A DNA stretch of 64,000 nucleotides. Origin: Prevotella sp. UBA2756 (lineage in GTDB: Bacteria; Bacteroidota; Bacteroidia; Bacteroidales; Bacteroidaceae). The stretch covers positions 1 to 64,000 of the forward strand of contig DEJE01000003.1 of the NCBI GenBank assembly GCA_002353205.1. The letters are read 5' to 3'. Below are positions 37,652 to 46,640 of the stretch, piece after piece (the first letter of the stretch is position 1; each line of letters begins with the position of its first letter). The notes beneath the pieces were generated by a model, which saw only the letters and a list, made by a program, of their open reading frames with translations, did not search any database and was not told the origin of the DNA. The position numbers and the translations under genes were made by a program.

Positions 37652-37689
37652 GTTTTTCGTTTGATTTTCTTGAGTTTATATATTGTTTT

Positions 37690-39519
37690 TCATTTGCTAT
37701 CGGACGATGTCCACGCCTTGAAATATCCCTGCGGCGACACCACACGGCCCTGGCTGTCGATGGTTCCCCACGGGTCGCTGACGACGATGCGCCCGTCGGG
37801 CCGGTTGATCTCATCCACCGGCGGTACGAAAGTGTTCACCGTGGACCGCCGCACCTGCACGTTGCTCTTGAACGTGCAGTTCGACCGTTCCCTCAGACTG
37901 CGGTTCCACTCCAGCCAGAGGAAGCCGTTGCAGATGTTGTAGGCAATGTAGTTGTTCATGTTCGCATGGAACCCTTTGAGCACCTGGCGTCCGCCGTCGC
38001 CGCCTTCGGGCACGTAGCGCGAGAAGATGTCGTAGCCCGACTCGCTGTCGGCCACCACATTGCCGTAGACCTGGATGTTGTAGGCCCCGTCGTCGGCGTA
38101 GATGGCGTGGTTGCCTCCCGTTCCTCCGAAGCAGAGCACCTTGTTGAAGCGGACCACTGCCTCGCGGTTGTTGGTGCCAAGGTAGATGGCACCGGAGTCT
38201 TTCAGCCCCAGATATTTCTGCCACTGCTTCCATGCAGGCGTCTGGACGATGGTGTTATGCTCCACGAGATGATGGCTTGGTGTCGGCTTCACGTCGCCCA
38301 CAAAGACGGCACCATAGTTGATGTCGGTGAACGTGTTGTTGGCGATGTAGCCTTTGTGCTTGCTCAGCACGGCGAAAGCGTTGGCACCGTAGTGGCCGAT
38401 GTTGGTGAACCGCGAGTTGGTCACCTCGAGATAGGCCGTCTCGGAGTCGGTCTCGATGCCGTAATCCTTGATGTCGTGGAAGTGGCAGTCGTCGACGAAG
38501 ATGCGCGCCTGCGGTCCGTTGAGCTCGATGGCCTGCCCGGTGGTGTTCGAGAGTGCCGACCGCCGGATGACGAGTTCGCCGTAATTCATGATGCAACGGC
38601 GCCCTGCCCCGGCGATGTCCACGTTGTCGAGCTCGAGCACAGCCCCTGCCTCGACGGTGATGAGGGGTGTGTCGGTGCGGCTCTTCGCGACGGCGGGCTC
38701 CGAAGACCATATCCTTCCGCCCTTCACCTTCACGCCCTCGCCGTCGGTCCGCGCGTCGAAGGGTCCGAAGTTGGACAGGAAGAAATAGTTGTCTTTGCGC
38801 CATTGCTCCGAGGCGAGCGACGGGTCGTAGTACCAGCCATCCCATTCGTAGTCGACGAAGAAGTGCTTGCCGCGCTTGCTGAACGAGAGCACCTTGCCGC
38901 TGTTGCGGTAGAACCACCATCCGTAGGTGATGAAGACGTTGTCGGTGTCGATGTGTTTGCCCTTCTTCAGGCCGTAGAGGCTGACGAAATCGTCGGGCAG
39001 CTGGATGCGGAACACCTTGGAATTGTTGTCGGAACCGACCTTCTCCAAGCGCTCGATGCGGAAGAAGCCGGTGCGTGAGAGCTGCAGGTGGCGCCTGTCA
39101 GACGGGCTGAAGAACACATCGCGGCTGCCCACGGCTTTCGTGTAGGCATCGCCGTTGCGCAACAGGCGGTTATCTTCGGTCCTTCCGTCGACGATGGCCG
39201 TCATGCCGTGGCTCTTGCCGCCCACGATTCTGACGTGCGCGTTCTTCCTGATGACGATGCTACGCGTCCTGACAAGGTCGGTCGTGAGCGTGACGACGGT
39301 GTTGCGCCCGATGCTTTCGCCAATGGTTGCAGAGGAAATGGAATTGTTCTTGCTGAAGACGAAGGCCGTCGGCTGCTCCCTTTGGAACGTGCATGGCGGA
39401 TAGTCGGGGCGCGATGAGCTGACGGGAGTAAACGACGCGGCGGCCTGACCGGCGCACTCTGTGGCCAACGACAAGAGGCAGAGCAACTGACAGAGGCGAT
39501 GGATGCACGATGGTTTCAT
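37690..39519 (-). CDS. Secreted right-handed parallel beta-helix protein
   Basis: A 609-aa protein with signal peptide (MKPSCIHRLCQLLCLLSLAT, cleaved near CAGQ). The centre, residues 280-500, has the repeating pattern of a pectate-lyase-like beta-helix (LDNVDIAGAG, LVIRRSALSNTTGQAIEL, LEVTNSRFTNIGHYGANAF, HLVEHNTIVQTPAW). The N-terminal 250 residues are a separate beta-rich region (NTVVTLTTDLVRTRSIVI). Related folds include polysaccharide lyases, alginate epimerases and glycoside hydrolases. No catalytic set could be assigned. It sits between trkH and manA, 18 nt from trkH, an odd place for a secreted carbohydrate-active protein. Confidence 0.75.
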   Translation of the reverse strand: MKPSCIHRLCQLLCLLSLATECAGQAAASFTPVSSSRPDYPPCTFQREQPTAFVFSKNNSISSATIGESIGRNTVVTLTTDLVRTRSIVIRKNAHVRIVGGKSHGMTAIVDGRTEDNRLLRNGDAYTKAVGSRDVFFSPSDRRHLQLSRTGFFRIERLEKVGSDNNSKVFRIQLPDDFVSLYGLKKGKHIDTDNVFITYGWWFYRNSGKVLSFSKRGKHFFVDYEWDGWYYDPSLASEQWRKDNYFFLSNFGPFDARTDGEGVKVKGGRIWSSEPAVAKSRTDTPLITVEAGAVLELDNVDIAGAGRRCIMNYGELVIRRSALSNTTGQAIELNGPQARIFVDDCHFHDIKDYGIETDSETAYLEVTNSRFTNIGHYGANAFAVLSKHKGYIANNTFTDINYGAVFVGDVKPTPSHHLVEHNTIVQTPAWKQWQKYLGLKDSGAIYLGTNNREAVVRFNKVLCFGGTGGNHAIYADDGAYNIQVYGNVVADSESGYDIFSRYVPEGGDGGRQVLKGFHANMNNYIAYNICNGFLWLEWNRSLRERSNCTFKSNVQVRRSTVNTFVPPVDEINRPDGRIVVSDPWGTIDSQGRVVSPQGYFKAWTSSDSK

Positions 39520-39537
39520 GGTCGGGGGGAATGATGA

Positions 39538-40995
39538 TCAGTTGTCTTTCCAGAACGAAGGGGTGAAGAGCACGAGCACGCTGAAGATTTCGAGACGTCC
39601 CATCAGCATGAGTCCCGAAAGCAACCACTTCACCGTGTCGGGCAGGATGCCCCACGACATCATCGGGCCTATCTCGAGTCCGAGCGTCGGTCCGACGTTG
39701 CTGGCACAGCTGATGGCAATGGTGATGGAGTTGGTGCTGTCGACGCCCATCACAATCATGCAGAAATAGGTGAAGAGGCACAGCATCATGTAGGCGGCAA
39801 AAAAGGCAAGCAGGGTGACTTGCGCCGAATAAGGGATGGTGTTGTCGTTCACCTTCACGGGCAAGACAGCCCTTGGATGCAGGATGCGCCGGATCTCGTT
39901 CTTCATGATAGTGAACACCATGACCGAGCGGATGCACTTGAATCCGCCGCTGGTGGAGCCCGAACAAGCTCCGAGAACCATACAGATGCTGAGGATGACC
40001 CACGTGATGTGGTGCCACTGAGCAGGGTCGTCGTTGAGAATACCTGTCGTTGTGATGAACGATGTGACTTGGAAAAGGCTCACGCGGAGGGCGTCGGCCC
40101 ACTGGTAACCGTTGTCGCGAATAAGAATAATGGAGATGGCAAAGGCCGCCACAAGCACGAGGCTGATATAGAAACGAAACTCTGAGTTTCGGAAAAACTG
40201 CTTGATGCGCCCTTTGAAGAGTGTTGTATATAATAAGGTGAAGCTCGTTCCCGAGAGGAACATGAATGCTATGGCCGTGTAGTCGATGTAGGGATTGTGG
40301 AAATAACCCGTGCTGGCGTTGTGCGTGGAGAATCCTCCCGTGGCCGTCGTCGTCATGGCGTAGTTCATCGCATCGAACGTTCCCATGCCCGCCAGGTAGT
40401 AGGACACGCCGCAACCGATGGTAAGCAGGAAATAGATGCTCCATATCCACTTCGCCGTGGTGCTCAGCCGAGGGTGCATCTTGGCGCGGATGGGGCCTGT
40501 AGCTTCGGCCGAGAAGACCTTCACGTTGCCACCTACGAGGGAAGGTATGATGGCGATGGTGAAGAAGACGATTCCCAGACCACCTATCCACTGCGTCATC
40601 GTCCGCCAGAACAGCAGGGCATGGGGCAGACTCTCCACATCGTCGAGGATGCTGCAGCCCGTTGTGGTGAATCCCGAGATGGTTTCGAAATAGGCATCGG
40701 TGAAGTTGGTGATGTAGCCGCTGATCATGAAGGGCAGCGATCCGAACAGACTGAAGATAAGCCACGTCAGCGTGACCAGCAGATAGGCTTCACGACGGCC
40801 GAGCGAGTTGACCGATTCGCGTCCGAGATACTTGAACACGATGCCGCCCATGATCGTCATGACGACGGAGATGATGAATGCCAGCGAGTCGTCTTCACCA
40901 AAATAGAACGACATGGCAAGGCACCACACCATCATCGCCGCTTCGATGAAAAGCAGCGTACCGATGATCTTGTAGATGATTCTATAGTTCAGCAT
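39538..40995 (-). CDS. trkH: Trk-type potassium uptake protein TrkH
   Basis: A 485-aa integral membrane potassium channel subunit with about ten hydrophobic segments and four pore-loop repeats (SGFTTTGCSIL, TTATGGFSTHNAS, TSFITTTGIL, ASNVGPTLGLEIGP). It works with TrkA, which precedes it by 34 nt. ATG 40995 (MLNYRIIYKIIG) is preferred; the longer form from 41049 would overlap the end of trkA and adds no membrane segment. Confidence 0.92.
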   Translation of the reverse strand: MLNYRIIYKIIGTLLFIEAAMMVWCLAMSFYFGEDDSLAFIISVVMTIMGGIVFKYLGRESVNSLGRREAYLLVTLTWLIFSLFGSLPFMISGYITNFTDAYFETISGFTTTGCSILDDVESLPHALLFWRTMTQWIGGLGIVFFTIAIIPSLVGGNVKVFSAEATGPIRAKMHPRLSTTAKWIWSIYFLLTIGCGVSYYLAGMGTFDAMNYAMTTTATGGFSTHNASTGYFHNPYIDYTAIAFMFLSGTSFTLLYTTLFKGRIKQFFRNSEFRFYISLVLVAAFAISIILIRDNGYQWADALRVSLFQVTSFITTTGILNDDPAQWHHITWVILSICMVLGACSGSTSGGFKCIRSVMVFTIMKNEIRRILHPRAVLPVKVNDNTIPYSAQVTLLAFFAAYMMLCLFTYFCMIVMGVDSTNSITIAISCASNVGPTLGLEIGPMMSWGILPDTVKWLLSGLMLMGRLEIFSVLVLFTPSFWKDN

Positions 40996-41029
40996 CCTAT
41001 CGTAACCCTGACTGTTAATGAAGATGGCG

Positions 41030-42373
41030 CTACTTGAAGAATTTCTCAATCTTCGTCATATTGATGTCGTGGCAGAACACCACCACGGTGTCGCCGGCCT
41101 CAATCTGCGTACCGCCCGATACCAGTTGCCCTTCGCCGTGACGCACCAGTCCGCCGATGGTAGCTCCCTGGGGCAGACCGAGCTCGAACACCTTCTTGCG
41201 CGTCACTTTGGAGCCCTGTTGCGCCGTGAACTCCGCCACATCGGCGTTGGCCGACATCAGGAAGCGAATGTTGTTCACGTCGGCATCGAGCATCATCTGG
41301 TAGATATAGCTGGCGGCCAGCGCTTTCTTGTTGATGATGGTGCCGATGTCGAGGCTTTCGGCCATGCTCACATAGTCGAAGTTCTCCACCATGGCCACCG
41401 TCTTCCTGACACCCAGGCGCTTGGCCGTGAGGCAAGCCAGGATGTTGGTCTCGGCATTGCCCGTGAGTGCCACGAAGGCCTGAGTGTTCTTGATGCCCTC
41501 CTCGGCGAGCAGTCCGAGGTCGCGACCGTCGCCGTAGATCACCATCACGCGGTCGGTGTCGACCAGTTCGTTGAGTTTCTCACATCGGGCCTCGTTGGCC
41601 TCGAAGAGCTTCACGTTCATATATTCAGGCATCATGGACGTGGCTCTGACCGCCGTTGCGCCTCCGCCCATGATCATCACGTTCTTCACATCCACATAAT
41701 GCTCCTTACCCACAATCTTTCGGATGTAGGGAATGTAGTTGCGCGTGGTCATGAAGTAAGCGATATCGTTGAGTTGCAGCACGTCGTCGCCTCGCGGTAT
41801 GATGGTTTCGTCGTGTCGCTTCACGGCCACCACATGGTATGGCGACTCCGGTTTGCACAGATCCTTGAGCGGTTCGTTCAGAATCTCGCACGTGTCGCGC
41901 AACTTGATACCCAGCATGACGAGTGCTCCGCCGTGGACGTCCCACCGCTGTCTCACCCACGACATCTTCAGACCGTTGGCAATGTCGCGCGCGGCGAGGT
42001 TTTCGGGGTATATCAGCGACGAGATGCCCACGCTTTCGAATATCTCGGCCATCTTCGGGTCGATGTATTCGCTGTTGTCGACCTTCGCCACGGTGCGCTT
42101 AGCCCCCAGCGCCTTGGCCAGCATGCAGGCGTTCATGTTCAGGTTCTCGTCGGGAGTGACGGCAATGAACAGGTCGGCATCGCTGACTCCGGCATCCTTG
42201 AGCGTCCGTATTCGCGAGTTGGTGGCGTGGACGGTCATCAGGTCGTAGTCGTTGCTGATACTCGACAGGCGCTCTTCGTCGGAGTCGATGAGCACGGTGT
42301 CGTGGTTGTTCCTCGACAAGAGCTTGGCCAGATGGGTTCCGATGGCGTATGCGCCTACGATGATTATCTTCAT
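41030..42373 (-). CDS. trkA: Trk potassium system NAD-binding regulatory subunit TrkA
   Basis: A 447-aa cytoplasmic protein with two RCK units, each a Rossmann domain followed by a TrkA_C domain. The first Rossmann turn is IIVGAYAIGTHLAKLL with the acidic nucleotide-binding end VLIDSDEERL. The second is VMIMGGGATAVRATS. It binds NAD(H) or ATP and gates TrkH. It lies 42 nt after dxs, and the dxs-trkA-trkH order supports a single transcript. Confidence 0.92.
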   Translation of the reverse strand: MKIIIVGAYAIGTHLAKLLSRNNHDTVLIDSDEERLSSISNDYDLMTVHATNSRIRTLKDAGVSDADLFIAVTPDENLNMNACMLAKALGAKRTVAKVDNSEYIDPKMAEIFESVGISSLIYPENLAARDIANGLKMSWVRQRWDVHGGALVMLGIKLRDTCEILNEPLKDLCKPESPYHVVAVKRHDETIIPRGDDVLQLNDIAYFMTTRNYIPYIRKIVGKEHYVDVKNVMIMGGGATAVRATSMMPEYMNVKLFEANEARCEKLNELVDTDRVMVIYGDGRDLGLLAEEGIKNTQAFVALTGNAETNILACLTAKRLGVRKTVAMVENFDYVSMAESLDIGTIINKKALAASYIYQMMLDADVNNIRFLMSANADVAEFTAQQGSKVTRKKVFELGLPQGATIGGLVRHGEGQLVSGGTQIEAGDTVVVFCHDINMTKIEKFFK

Positions 42374-42415
42374 GGTTCTCTATACCTTATTATATATATA
42401 CGATCTCGACGGCTT

Positions 42416-44335
42416 TCACGCCATCGCTTCGATGGCAGCGGCAATGCCCTCGGCATCGAGGCCCACGATGTGTTGCAGTTCGCCCACCGTGCCGTGTTGA
42501 ACAAACTCGTCGGGCAGTCCGAGACGCTGCACGCGCGGTGTGAACCCGTGATCGTTCATCCACTCGAGCACGGCCGAGCCCATGCCGCCGTTCTTCACCC
42601 CGTCTTCCACGGTGACGATGCGGCCGAAGCGCTGCCCCACCTCTTCCAGAATATGCTCGTCGAGGGGTTTCAGGAAGCGCATGTCGTAGTGAGCCACGCT
42701 CAGCCGGCACCCTTTGGCCTGTAGCAAGTCGATGGCTTGGGCGACATTGTTGCCCAACGGCCCGATGCTCAGCACTGCCACATCGCTGCCGTCGCGCAGC
42801 TTCGTGCCTGTTCCGACGGCCACCTCTTCGAGCGGACAGCGCCAGTCGACGAGCACTCCGCGGCCCCGTGGATATCGGATGACGAACGTTCCCTTGCCCG
42901 GCAACTGCGCCGTGAACATCAACCTTCGCAGCTCGTGCTCGTTGAGCGGCGATGCGATGGTGAGATGAGGGATGGGTCGCAGGGCTGCCATGTCGAAGGC
43001 TCCGTGGTGTGTGGCCCCGTCTTCGCCCACCAGTCCGGCGCGGTCGAAGCATAGGACGACGGGCAGTCGCAGTATGGCGGCGTCGTGTATGATGTTGTCG
43101 TAGGCTCTCTGTGCGAAGGCGCTGTAGATATTGCAGAACGGAATGAGCCCGTCCTTGGCCATTCCGGCCGAGAATGTCACGGCATGTCCCTCGGCAATGC
43201 CCACGTCGAACGTCCGTTCGGGCATCTCTTTCATCATGATGTTCATCGAGCAGCCCGTGGGCATGGCCGGCGTGACGCCTACGATCTTCGGATTCTGGCG
43301 TGCCAGCTCCAACAGGGTGTGGCCGAAGACGTGCTGGAACTTCGGCGGTTGGCCGCCGTTGTCCTCCACGATGCGCTCGCCGGTGTCGGGATCGAACTTC
43401 CCGGGCGCATGCCACACGGTGACATCCTTCTCTGCCGGGGCATAGCCGTGCCCTTTCTGCGTGTGCAGATGGAGCAGCTTGGGGCCTTTCATGTCCTTCA
43501 GCTGCCGCAGAATGCGCACGATTTCTTTCACGTCGTGCCCGTTGAAGGGTCCGAAATATCGGATGTTCAGCCCCTCGAAGATGTTCTGCTGGTGGCTGAT
43601 GGCCGATTTCAGTGCGTTGCTCAGTCGGATGATGCCGTTGCGGCGGTCTTCCTGCAGCATGCCTTTACTGTGAAGCCACCGCGCAGCCTTGAAACGATAC
43701 TTGTTGTAGGTCTCGTTGGTGCTGATGTTGAGCAGATATTGCTTCATGCCTCCCACCGAACGGTCGATCGACATGTTGTTATCGTTGAGGATGATGAGCA
43801 GGTCGTTGGGCGACGACGACACGTTGTTCAGGCCCTCGAAGGCCAGTCCGCCCGACATGGCACCGTCGCCGATGACGGCCACCACCTTCCTGTTCGTCTT
43901 CTCTCCCGAATTGTTGATCTTCGAGGCCACGGCCATTCCCAGTGCGGCCGAGATGCTGTTGGAGGCGTGTCCGCAGGTGAACGTGTCGTATTCGCTCTCC
44001 ATGGGCGACGGGAAGGGCATCAGTCCGCCCAGCTTGCGGTTGGTGCAGAAGGCCTCGCGCCGCCCTGTTAGGATCTTGTGCCCGTAGGCTTGGTGCCCCA
44101 CATCCCACACAATGCGGTCGTCGGGAGTGTTGAAAACATAGTGAAGGGCCACCGTCAGCTCCACCACTCCGAGGCTCGACGCCAAGTGTCCGGGGTTCAT
44201 CGACACCTCTCTCACGATGTCGCGGCGCAGCTCAGCGCACAGTTCAGGCAGCTGGTCTACGCTCAGTCGGCGCAGGTCGGCAGGCCATTTGATGCTGGTT
44301 AGTATGTCGTAATTCGTTTCGTCCACGTTTGCCAA
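42416..44335 (-). CDS. dxs: 1-deoxy-D-xylulose-5-phosphate synthase
   Basis: A 639-aa thiamine-diphosphate enzyme that condenses pyruvate and glyceraldehyde 3-phosphate, the first step of the MEP isoprenoid pathway. Motifs: [35 protein letters not shown], the ThDP motif [28 protein letters not shown] and [17 protein letters not shown]. No ATG is available near the family start, so translation begins at TTG 44335 (MANVDE) or GTG 44326. It has its own -7 box at 44351-44359 and probably heads the dxs-trkA-trkH-beta-helix-manA transcript. Confidence 0.95.
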   Translation of the reverse strand: MANVDETNYDILTSIKWPADLRRLSVDQLPELCAELRRDIVREVSMNPGHLASSLGVVELTVALHYVFNTPDDRIVWDVGHQAYGHKILTGRREAFCTNRKLGGLMPFPSPMESEYDTFTCGHASNSISAALGMAVASKINNSGEKTNRKVVAVIGDGAMSGGLAFEGLNNVSSSPNDLLIILNDNNMSIDRSVGGMKQYLLNISTNETYNKYRFKAARWLHSKGMLQEDRRNGIIRLSNALKSAISHQQNIFEGLNIRYFGPFNGHDVKEIVRILRQLKDMKGPKLLHLHTQKGHGYAPAEKDVTVWHAPGKFDPDTGERIVEDNGGQPPKFQHVFGHTLLELARQNPKIVGVTPAMPTGCSMNIMMKEMPERTFDVGIAEGHAVTFSAGMAKDGLIPFCNIYSAFAQRAYDNIIHDAAILRLPVVLCFDRAGLVGEDGATHHGAFDMAALRPIPHLTIASPLNEHELRRLMFTAQLPGKGTFVIRYPRGRGVLVDWRCPLEEVAVGTGTKLRDGSDVAVLSIGPLGNNVAQAIDLLQAKGCRLSVAHYDMRFLKPLDEHILEEVGQRFGRIVTVEDGVKNGGMGSAVLEWMNDHGFTPRVQRLGLPDEFVQHGTVGELQHIVGLDAEGIAAAIEAMA

Positions 44336-44350
44336 AGGCTATAATTTCGT

Positions 44351-44359
44351 GCAAAAATA
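44351..44359 (-). promoter_or_regulatory. -7 box for dxs
   Basis: The minus strand reads TATTTTTGC, ending 15 nt before the TTG start. It lies in the 44-nt gap after the reverse transcriptase gene, so dxs can be transcribed independently of it. No consensus -33 seen. Confidence 0.45.
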
Positions 44360-44379
44360 CAAAATATTTTGGGAAAATC

Positions 44380-45630
44380 CTAATATATCTGAAACTTTTG
44401 TTTCTCATGCCGCCGTTTTTGATCAGCGGCTGAACGGAGGTAATGATAGTATTCGCTTACCAAACTCCTGTAACCCAGTCGTTTCAGCTGGGCGTAGTCC
44501 ACTCTGTAATTGCTCCGTCCGTGCTTCCCCGTGCTGAGGAAGCGGATGTTCTGCTGCAGGTAATGGTCGATTTCCTTCAGTCCTTCGGTGCTGTTGATGA
44601 CGGGGAAGAACCACCTCGACCAGGTGAGCGACTCATCATCGTCGCGCTCGAAGAACATGCGGTTGAAGCGATTGACGAGCCCTTTCATCGCCTTCTCGGG
44701 CTCTTTGTGGTTCGTGTTGCTCCATCGCAGCATCGACTTCGCGGCTCTCCTGATCTTCCCTTTCATCTTTTTTCTGGTTGCTTCGGCGATATCGATGCTG
44801 TTGCCGTGGCATCTGAACCCCAGGAACTCGTATGCTTCGTCGGGTGAGCAGACGCATTCCTTGTCGGGATTCACTTCGAGTCGATACTGTCGGAGGAACG
44901 TTGCCATCTGCTCTTTGTAGCGGCAGAGGGTATCGAAGTCGGGCGCAAACATAATGATATCGTCGGAATAGCGGGCATAGACGACGTTTGCGTCGTAGAA
45001 GAACCTGTCCACCTCCTTCAGATAGACGTTTGCAAGGAAGGGCGAGGTGGGTGTGCCTGCCATCACGCCGCGCTGCTCGCTGACCGTCCGACCATGGCAG
45101 ACGGCTCTTCCGTCGGTCAGCATTCGCTCGAAGAAGCTGAACAACGGCTGGTCGTCGGCCATCATAGCAGCCAGCATGGGCAGCAGGATTTCCGTCGGTA
45201 TGGAATTGAAATAGTCGTGGATGTCGAGTTTGTAAGCCCACATCTTCCGCCCGCCGACAGCCCGTCGGATGTCGAAGAGGGCATCGCCGGCTTTCTTCCC
45301 CCGCCGGAAGGCATAGCAGTTGGGGGCGAAGCATGGGTCGTAGCGATAGAGCAGGAAGGCCATGAGCTTGAGGAGCGTCATCTCTTCGGGCGCGAAAGTG
45401 TATACGATGCGCTTCTTCCCCGTACCCATCTTGTTGACAATCTTCTTCTGCGGAACGCCCAAGCCTCCCCCGCCGGCAATCTTCCGTGCCAGCGGCAGAT
45501 AGGCTTCACGCTCCACATAGCTGTCGGCCTGGCTGAACTCATGCCAGTTGAAGCGCCCTTTCAGCAGCCTGTAGGCCAGAAACTCCTCCCATGTGTCTTG
45601 CCGGGAGAGCAGCTCGATGATGCTGTCCAT
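44380..45630 (-). CDS. Reverse transcriptase of unassigned bacterial group
   Basis: A 416-aa protein with a full RT palm: motif A YKLDIHDYFNSI (Asp 136), motif B GVMAGTPTSPFLANVYL (188-204), motif C YSDD at 221-224, motif D LRQYRLEVNPDK, motif E YEFLGFRC. An N-terminal 60-aa extension and a C-terminal 140-aa thumb-like region (LKEIDHYLQQNIRFLSTGKH) frame it. There is no HNH nuclease or maturase domain, so it is not a group II intron ORF. The retron-type NAxxH and VTG motifs are absent. Start ATG 45630 lies 7 nt after a 141-nt structured RNA. The only longer start is TTG at 45669 inside that RNA. It resembles the free-standing RTs used in DRT-type phage defence, but the group cannot be fixed without a search. 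Confidence 0.88.
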   Translation of the reverse strand: MDSIIELLSRQDTWEEFLAYRLLKGRFNWHEFSQADSYVEREAYLPLARKIAGGGGLGVPQKKIVNKMGTGKKRIVYTFAPEEMTLLKLMAFLLYRYDPCFAPNCYAFRRGKKAGDALFDIRRAVGGRKMWAYKLDIHDYFNSIPTEILLPMLAAMMADDQPLFSFFERMLTDGRAVCHGRTVSEQRGVMAGTPTSPFLANVYLKEVDRFFYDANVVYARYSDDIIMFAPDFDTLCRYKEQMATFLRQYRLEVNPDKECVCSPDEAYEFLGFRCHGNSIDIAEATRKKMKGKIRRAAKSMLRWSNTNHKEPEKAMKGLVNRFNRMFFERDDDESLTWSRWFFPVINSTEGLKEIDHYLQQNIRFLSTGKHGRSNYRVDYAQLKRLGYRSLVSEYYHYLRSAADQKRRHEKQKFQIY

Positions 45631-45637
45631 GGTAGGA

Positions 45638-45778
45638 AGAGAAAAAGGGGAACGATTTTGAATCAGCAAAATTGCTGATCACCAGAGGATACCCTGTCCC
45701 GTCGGCCTGCAAGACATCGTTGTGCGGACAGGGCTGCCTCCTTTGCAGGCGCAGCGATGCTGCATCCCCTTTTTCTCT
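45638..45778 (-). ncRNA. Structured RNA directly upstream of the reverse transcriptase
   Basis: On the minus strand the 141 nt start with AGAGAAAAAGGGGA (45778-45765) and end with its exact complement TCCCCTTTTTCTCT (45651-45638), a 14-bp closing stem. Inside, in RNA order: hairpin GCAGC-AUC-GCUGC (45763-45751); arm GCCUGCAA (45750-45743); arm CCCUGUCC (45733-45726); arm UUGCAGGC (45712-45705); arm GGACAGGG (45699-45692). The last four pair crosswise (1 with 3, 2 with 4), making an H-type pseudoknot of two 8-bp stems. A hairpin AUCAGCAA/UUGCUGAU follows (45679-45662). It begins 7 nt after the 169-aa gene and ends 7 nt before the RT start. Expression and a role as RT template or primer are inference. 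Confidence 0.7.
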
Positions 45779-45785
45779 GTTTCTC

Positions 45786-46295
45786 TCAGTTCAGGAACTT
45801 ACGGATGCGCCCCACGACGTAAGCTCGCTCGTTGGGCATCTGCGTGTAGAAGTTGATGTAGGGCAGGTTCAGCTTCTCGGCATACATCCTCGCCACCAGA
45901 TACTTCACGTTCTCGTCGTGGCTGTGCCCTTTGCCGAGCATCACCACCGCCTTGGCCGCGCCGCCCGATTCGAGCACGAAGGTATAGGGCTGCCCCCATT
46001 CGGCCTTGTACACCTGCTTGGGACGCGTCGCATAGAGCTGGGCTTCGTCGCTGACGAATCCTGCCAGGTCGGTCACCGCCACCTTCTCGCGAACGGCATA
46101 CGACGGGAACTCACTCCGCAGGATGTCGCGGAAGAAAGCTTCCCATTCAGCATCCGTCCTCTCCCTTTCCGCCGGACGGTCGGCAGCACGCGGCTCGCGA
46201 CGGACCTGCTGCGCGGGTTGCGCTTCGCTCTTCGAGCTCTCGATATAGTCCTTGGCTACATCCACGATCTTTAAAAATAATTTTCCGAAATCCAT
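45786..46295 (-). CDS. 169-aa protein upstream of the RT RNA, function unknown
   Basis: A protein with an N-terminal amphipathic helix (MDFGKLFLKIVDVAKDYIES), a proline/charged linker (residues 22-45), and a globular C-terminal domain from residue 46. The core strand-helix pattern KAVVMLGKGHSHDENVKYLV and LNLPYINFYTQ loosely recalls DUF2726/DUF559-type PD-(D/E)XK proteins, but the acidic and lysine catalytic residues are not evident, so this is weak. A strong promoter precedes it and a terminator insulates that promoter. The structured RNA starts 7 nt after its stop and no other promoter is seen, so protein, RNA and reverse transcriptase probably share one transcript. I do not recognise the gene. 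Confidence 0.7.
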   Translation of the reverse strand: MDFGKLFLKIVDVAKDYIESSKSEAQPAQQVRREPRAADRPAERERTDAEWEAFFRDILRSEFPSYAVREKVAVTDLAGFVSDEAQLYATRPKQVYKAEWGQPYTFVLESGGAAKAVVMLGKGHSHDENVKYLVARMYAEKLNLPYINFYTQMPNERAYVVGRIRKFLN

Positions 46296-46335
46296 AGCTT
46301 CTCTTTTAAAAGAACATGACCTTAACTATCTGACT

Positions 46336-46366
46336 GCAAATATACAACATTTTTCTGAAATGCAAA
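46336..46366 (-). promoter_or_regulatory. Promoter of the 169-aa protein/RNA/reverse transcriptase unit
   Basis: On the minus strand TTTG (46366-46363) and TATATTTGC (46344-46336) are 18 nt apart, one of the best matches to the Bacteroidetes promoter in this window. Transcription would start near 46329, about 34 nt before the 169-aa start codon. Confidence 0.75.
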
Positions 46367-46404
46367 CGTTTTTATCAATATTTTTTACATACCCTCATTC
46401 CAAG

Positions 46405-46446
46405 CAAAACCCCTCCTAATCTTCCTTTGTGGAGATCAGGAGGGGC
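46405..46446 (-). terminator. Terminator upstream of the RT-unit promoter
   Basis: Arms CCCCTCCTAATCT (46410-46422) and AGATCAGGAGGGG (46433-46445) pair with one mismatch. On the minus strand the stem is followed by TTTTG. It separates the RT unit from leftward transcription beyond 47 kb. Confidence 0.7.
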
Positions 46447-46460
46447 CTTGTCTCATCACA

Positions 46461-46640
46461 CTCCTCCCCTCGGGTGGAGGAAAGACCCCCTCCAAACCTC
46501 CCCGAGGGGAGGAAAGACCCCCACCAAACCTCCCCGAGGGGAGGCTTTCTAAGAACCAGGGCTATACTCTCTCCCCCTCGGGGGAGACGGAGGGGGGTCC
46601 CTGTCCTCAGCTCGGGGGAGACGGAGGGGGGTCTCTCTTT
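46461..46640. repeat. Cluster of GC-rich direct and inverted repeats
   Basis: Two direct copies (starting near 46481 and 46514) begin AAAGACCCCC and contain CCTCCCCGAGGGGAGG, itself a palindrome. A degenerate third copy starts near 46461. Two inverted-type copies of CTCGGGGGAGACGGAGGGGG follow near 46577 and 46612. Similar dispersed elements are, from memory, common between Bacteroidetes genes. No coding sequence is supported here. Confidence 0.7.

Noticed and set aside
45631..45669. Longer reverse transcriptase starting at TTG 45669
   Set aside because: The extension lies in the closing stem of the structured RNA and adds no family-like sequence. ATG 45630 is simpler.
44380..45778. Diversity-generating retroelement
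   Set aside because: No accessory avd gene, no template/variable repeat pair and no C-type lectin target gene were seen near the reverse transcriptase.
44380..45778. Canonical retron or group II intron
   Set aside because: The RT lacks the retron VTG and NAxxH motifs and any maturase or HNH domain. No intron domain V-like hairpin was recognised.
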